Positions 61,789 through 64,000 of a stretch of DNA of 64,000 bases are shown here, one piece after another. Numbering within the stretch: position 1 is the stretch's first letter; every line of letters begins with the position of its first letter. Below the pieces are notes generated by a model. That model did not search any database. It saw only the letters and a list, made by a program, of their open reading frames with translations, and was not told where the DNA came from. Source of the stretch: Aquisphaera giovannonii (GTDB lineage Bacteria > Planctomycetota > Planctomycetia > Isosphaerales > Isosphaeraceae); contig NZ_CP042997.1 of NCBI RefSeq assembly GCF_008087625.1, positions 1,364,001 to 1,428,000 of the forward strand. Reading direction: 5' to 3'. A program made the translations under genes and the position numbers.

Positions 61789-61902
61789 CGCTTCCCCCCT
61801 TTCCAAGGGGGGACACGGGGGGTGGATGCGACCGCCTCGGCAGGGGTCAATGCACCCCCTCTAACTCCCCCTTGGTAAGGGGGAGAACCGGACTCGCCCC
61901 CT
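61789..61902 (-). repeat. Dispersed inverted-repeat element, copy C, inverted orientation
   Basis: Read on the minus strand: CTCCCCCTTACCAAGGGGGA, left arm GAGGGGGTGCATTGA, central GCCGAGGCGGTCGC, right arm ATCCACCCCCCG, last hairpin CCCCCCTTGGAAAGGGGGG. The order of parts equals that of the copies at 691 and 6868. It lies between the DUF1549 and DUF1501 genes of one likely operon. Confidence 0.75.
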
Positions 61903-61985
61903 TACTCAGTGGGGGGATGGAAGAATGCGAAGTCAACCAAAGCACATGCCCTGATCCTGGCGAAGAAGACGACGGGGGACCAGCG

Positions 61986-63302
61986 ATGACGGACGAGTCG
62001 AGCATCGTGCGGGTGGGGATGAACGGCCAGGGCGTGGTGAGCCGCCGGGGGTTCATCCGGACGATGAGCTGGGGGGCGGCCGGCCTGGGGGCGGCGGCGG
62101 GCGCCGGGGTGATCCCGGCGACCTTCACGGACCTGATGGTCCTGAAGGCGGACGAGCTGCGGAAGCGGCAGATGGCCTGCATCCTGCTCTGGATGGCGGG
62201 CGGCCCGAGCCAGCTCGAGACGTTCGACCCCAAGCCGGGCACGGAGCACGGCGGGACGACGAAGGCCATCGAGACCTCGGTCCCGGGCATCTCCATCGCC
62301 GAGGGCTGGAACCAGACCGCGAAGGTGATGAAGGAGATCGCGCTCGTCCGCTCGATGACCAACAGGGAGGCCAACCATCAGCGGGCGTCGTACCAGCTCC
62401 ACACCGGCTATGCCCCGAGCGCGACGATCAAGCACCCGCACCTCGGCTGCTCGGTCGCCGCCCAGCTCGGCGAGAGCAAGTTCGACCTGCCGCACATCGT
62501 GAGCATCGGCGGCGCCACGGCCGGCGCCGGGTTCCTGGGCGCGTCGCTGGAGCCGTTCGTGATCCAGAACGCGGAGCGGCCGCCGGACAACACCCAGCCG
62601 AGGGTCGCCGTCGACCGCTTCAAGCGGCGGCTCGGGCTGCTCAACAACCTGGAGGTCGCCGGATTCGGCACCAACGGCGGGGCCGACCGGGTGAAGGAGC
62701 ACCGGGCCGTGTACACGCAGACGGCCCGGATGGTGCTGTCCCCGGAGATGAAGGCGTTCGACCTCGAGGGCGAGAGCCCCGCCCTGCGGGACGCCTACGG
62801 CCGGACGGCGTTCGGCCAGGGGTGCCTGCTGGCCCGCCGGCTCGTCCAGGCCGGGGTGACGTTCGTGGAGGTCCGCTCGAACGGCTGGGACACGCACCAG
62901 GAGGTCAACGACAGGGTCGGCAAGCTGGCCGGCCAGGTGGACCCGGCGTTCGCGACGTTGATCCGCGACCTGAAGGAGCACGGCATGCTCGGCCGGACGC
63001 TCGTCGTCTGGATGGGCGAGTTCGGCCGGACGCCGAAGATCAACGCCAACGCCGGCCGCGACCACTTCCCCCGGGTCTTCAACGTGGCCCTCGCCGGCGG
63101 CGGCGTCCGCGGCGGCCAGGTGATCGGGGCCTCCAACGCCGACGGCACCGACGTCAAGGACCGCCCGGTCTCGGTCCCCGACCTGATGGCCTCGCTCTGC
63201 CACGGCCTGGGCGTCAACGCCCAGAAGGAGGTCGACACGCCGATCGGCCGGCCGATCAAGGTCGTCGACGGCGGGAAGGCGGTCGCCGAGCTCTTCGGAT
63301 GA
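61986..63302 (+). CDS. DUF1501 Tat-exported protein (438 aa)
   Basis: A sulfatase-like-fold protein of the family that always accompanies DUF1549/DUF1553 proteins. The twin-arginine signal is SRRGFIRTMSWGAAGLGAAA. Family blocks follow in order: CILLWMAGGPSQLETFDPKP, GTTKAIETSVPGISIAEG, MKEIALVRSMTNREANHQ, NGWDTHQEVNDRVG, VVWMGEFGRTPKINANAGRD, HFPRVFNVALAGGGVRGGQ, SVPDLMASLCHGLG. Asp, His and Glu within these are positioned as metal ligands of the alkaline-phosphatase superfamily. Likely periplasmic; substrate unknown. Confidence 0.92.
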   Translation: MTDESSIVRVGMNGQGVVSRRGFIRTMSWGAAGLGAAAGAGVIPATFTDLMVLKADELRKRQMACILLWMAGGPSQLETFDPKPGTEHGGTTKAIETSVPGISIAEGWNQTAKVMKEIALVRSMTNREANHQRASYQLHTGYAPSATIKHPHLGCSVAAQLGESKFDLPHIVSIGGATAGAGFLGASLEPFVIQNAERPPDNTQPRVAVDRFKRRLGLLNNLEVAGFGTNGGADRVKEHRAVYTQTARMVLSPEMKAFDLEGESPALRDAYGRTAFGQGCLLARRLVQAGVTFVEVRSNGWDTHQEVNDRVGKLAGQVDPAFATLIRDLKEHGMLGRTLVVWMGEFGRTPKINANAGRDHFPRVFNVALAGGGVRGGQVIGASNADGTDVKDRPVSVPDLMASLCHGLGVNAQKEVDTPIGRPIKVVDGGKAVAELFG

Positions 63303-63382
63303 GGTCGGCGATGGATGTCGCGTCCGGCTCCGGATAGGCTGGGGGTCCGCTCGTGATCCGCCGGGCTCGGGGAGGACCTCGC

Positions 63383-64000
63383 ATGCGACTCCGACACGTC
63401 GCGCGCCGCTGGCTGCCGGGAGTGGTCGCCCTCGCCGCGGTCCTCGGCGTCGCGTCGCGGATCTTCGACGACTGGTCGCGGGGCGGGCCCTGCCGGCCGC
63501 TCGTGGAAGCGCTGAGGGACGGGGATGCCGAGGCCCGGCAGGACGCCGTCGCGGACCTGTTCACGCTGACCCTCAACGGGGTGGACATGTCGCCGGCCAT
63601 CCCGGCGCTGGTCGAATGCCTCGATGACAGGGATGGGACGGTCGGCGAGGTCGCGGCCGATGCGCTGGCCCAGGTCGGGACCAAGGCGGCCCCGGCCGTG
63701 CCCGCGGCGGCTCGCCTCCTGCGCGGCGGCCGGGCCGACTTGCGGCCCCGCCTCCTGCGCATCCTCGCGGCCGTCCATGTCAGGGAGGCGGACGAAATCC
63801 TTGAAGGGGCCCTCGACGACCCCGACGCCCGGCGACGCGTCGAGGCCTTCGAGGCCCTGGACTTCGCGAGGAGGGCGGATCTCGTGCCGGCGGTCATCCG
63901 TCGGCTGGCCGCCGATCCCGCCCCCGCGGCGAGGCTGGCCGCGCTCCGCATGCTCGCTGCCACCGAACCGCATTCCGACCGCGTCGTGGAGGCGGAATGC
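63383..64000 (+). CDS. HEAT-repeat protein, 3' end beyond the window
   Basis: The ATG at 63383 follows GGAGG. A membrane or signal helix (WLPGVVALAAVLGVASRIF) precedes repeated helical pairs: LVEALRDGDAEARQDAVADL, PALVECLDDRDGTVGEVAAD, ALAQVGTKAAPAVPAAARLL, EILEGALDDPDARRRVEAFE. These are HEAT/PBS-lyase-type repeats used for protein binding. At least 206 residues are visible and the frame is still open at the last base. Such proteins commonly accompany DUF1501 genes in planctomycetes. Confidence 0.75.
   Translation, partial: MRLRHVARRWLPGVVALAAVLGVASRIFDDWSRGGPCRPLVEALRDGDAEARQDAVADLFTLTLNGVDMSPAIPALVECLDDRDGTVGEVAADALAQVGTKAAPAVPAAARLLRGGRADLRPRLLRILAAVHVREADEILEGALDDPDARRRVEAFEALDFARRADLVPAVIRRLAADPAPAARLAALRMLAATEPHSDRVVEAEC

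Overview
The window reads as chromosome of a very G+C-rich planctomycete, most likely of the Isosphaeraceae type (Singulisphaera/Aquisphaera/Paludisphaera-like). The case rests on gene content: two tandem DUF1559 prepilin-like proteins, a DUF1549/DUF1553 cytochrome-like protein followed by a DUF1501 Tat protein, a cytochrome c/copper monooxygenase-like protein, Ser/Thr kinases beside ECF sigma factors, and very large CHAT and WD40 proteins. No rRNA, tRNA, CRISPR array, transposase or phage gene was recognised. Protein names come from motifs read by eye; no database search was run.

Layout. 1-10 kb: housekeeping and small hypothetical genes (DCC-family tail, M28 peptidase, a 40-residue zinc ribbon, macro-domain protein plus membrane partner, duplicated VOC protein, zinc metallopeptidase, dienelactone hydrolase, cytochrome/monooxygenase). 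10-15 kb: a minus-strand cluster with a lipoprotein, two DUF1559 proteins and an ECF sigma factor that shares one uninterrupted frame with the first DUF1559 gene. 15-25 kb: PP2C phosphatase, RluA pseudouridine synthase, lipoprotein, TMEM14 protein, sigma-54 activator with tandem palindromes at its 3' end, a frameshifted Ser/Thr kinase-DUF1349 gene, a peroxiredoxin-like protein and a DUF1223 protein. 25-31 kb: a 1314-residue TPR-PDZ-CHAT protein downstream of an ECF sigma factor and a Ser/Thr kinase that look fused and truncated by one deletion.

31-44 kb: a DeoR regulator divergent from an MFS transporter and a HAD phosphatase, with visible operators; a secreted protein; a two-gene AAA ATPase + DUF4276 module resembling OLD/RloAB-type defence pairs; then a TetR regulator and an RND efflux pair whose promoter overlaps a 33-bp dyad operator.

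44-59 kb is the most unusual part. Two related membrane proteins flank a SMC/ABC-like ATPase and a protein with a PD-(D/E)XK signature. Next to them, on the minus strand, lie a transglutaminase-like protein and two giant paralogues (1619 and 1575 residues), each built as CHAT protease - STAND NTPase - membrane segment - 14 WD40 repeats. I infer an anti-invader or programmed-cell-death island; this is not shown by the sequence alone. 59-64 kb returns to the DUF1549/DUF1553-DUF1501 pair and a HEAT-repeat protein cut by the window end.

Regulatory and repeat structure is rich: a three-copy dispersed inverted-repeat family (about 0.7, 6.9 and 61.8 kb), a 27-bp-arm hairpin at 3.5 kb, strong stem-loops after several genes, and three well-defined operator regions (20.9, 32.4 and 38.8 kb).
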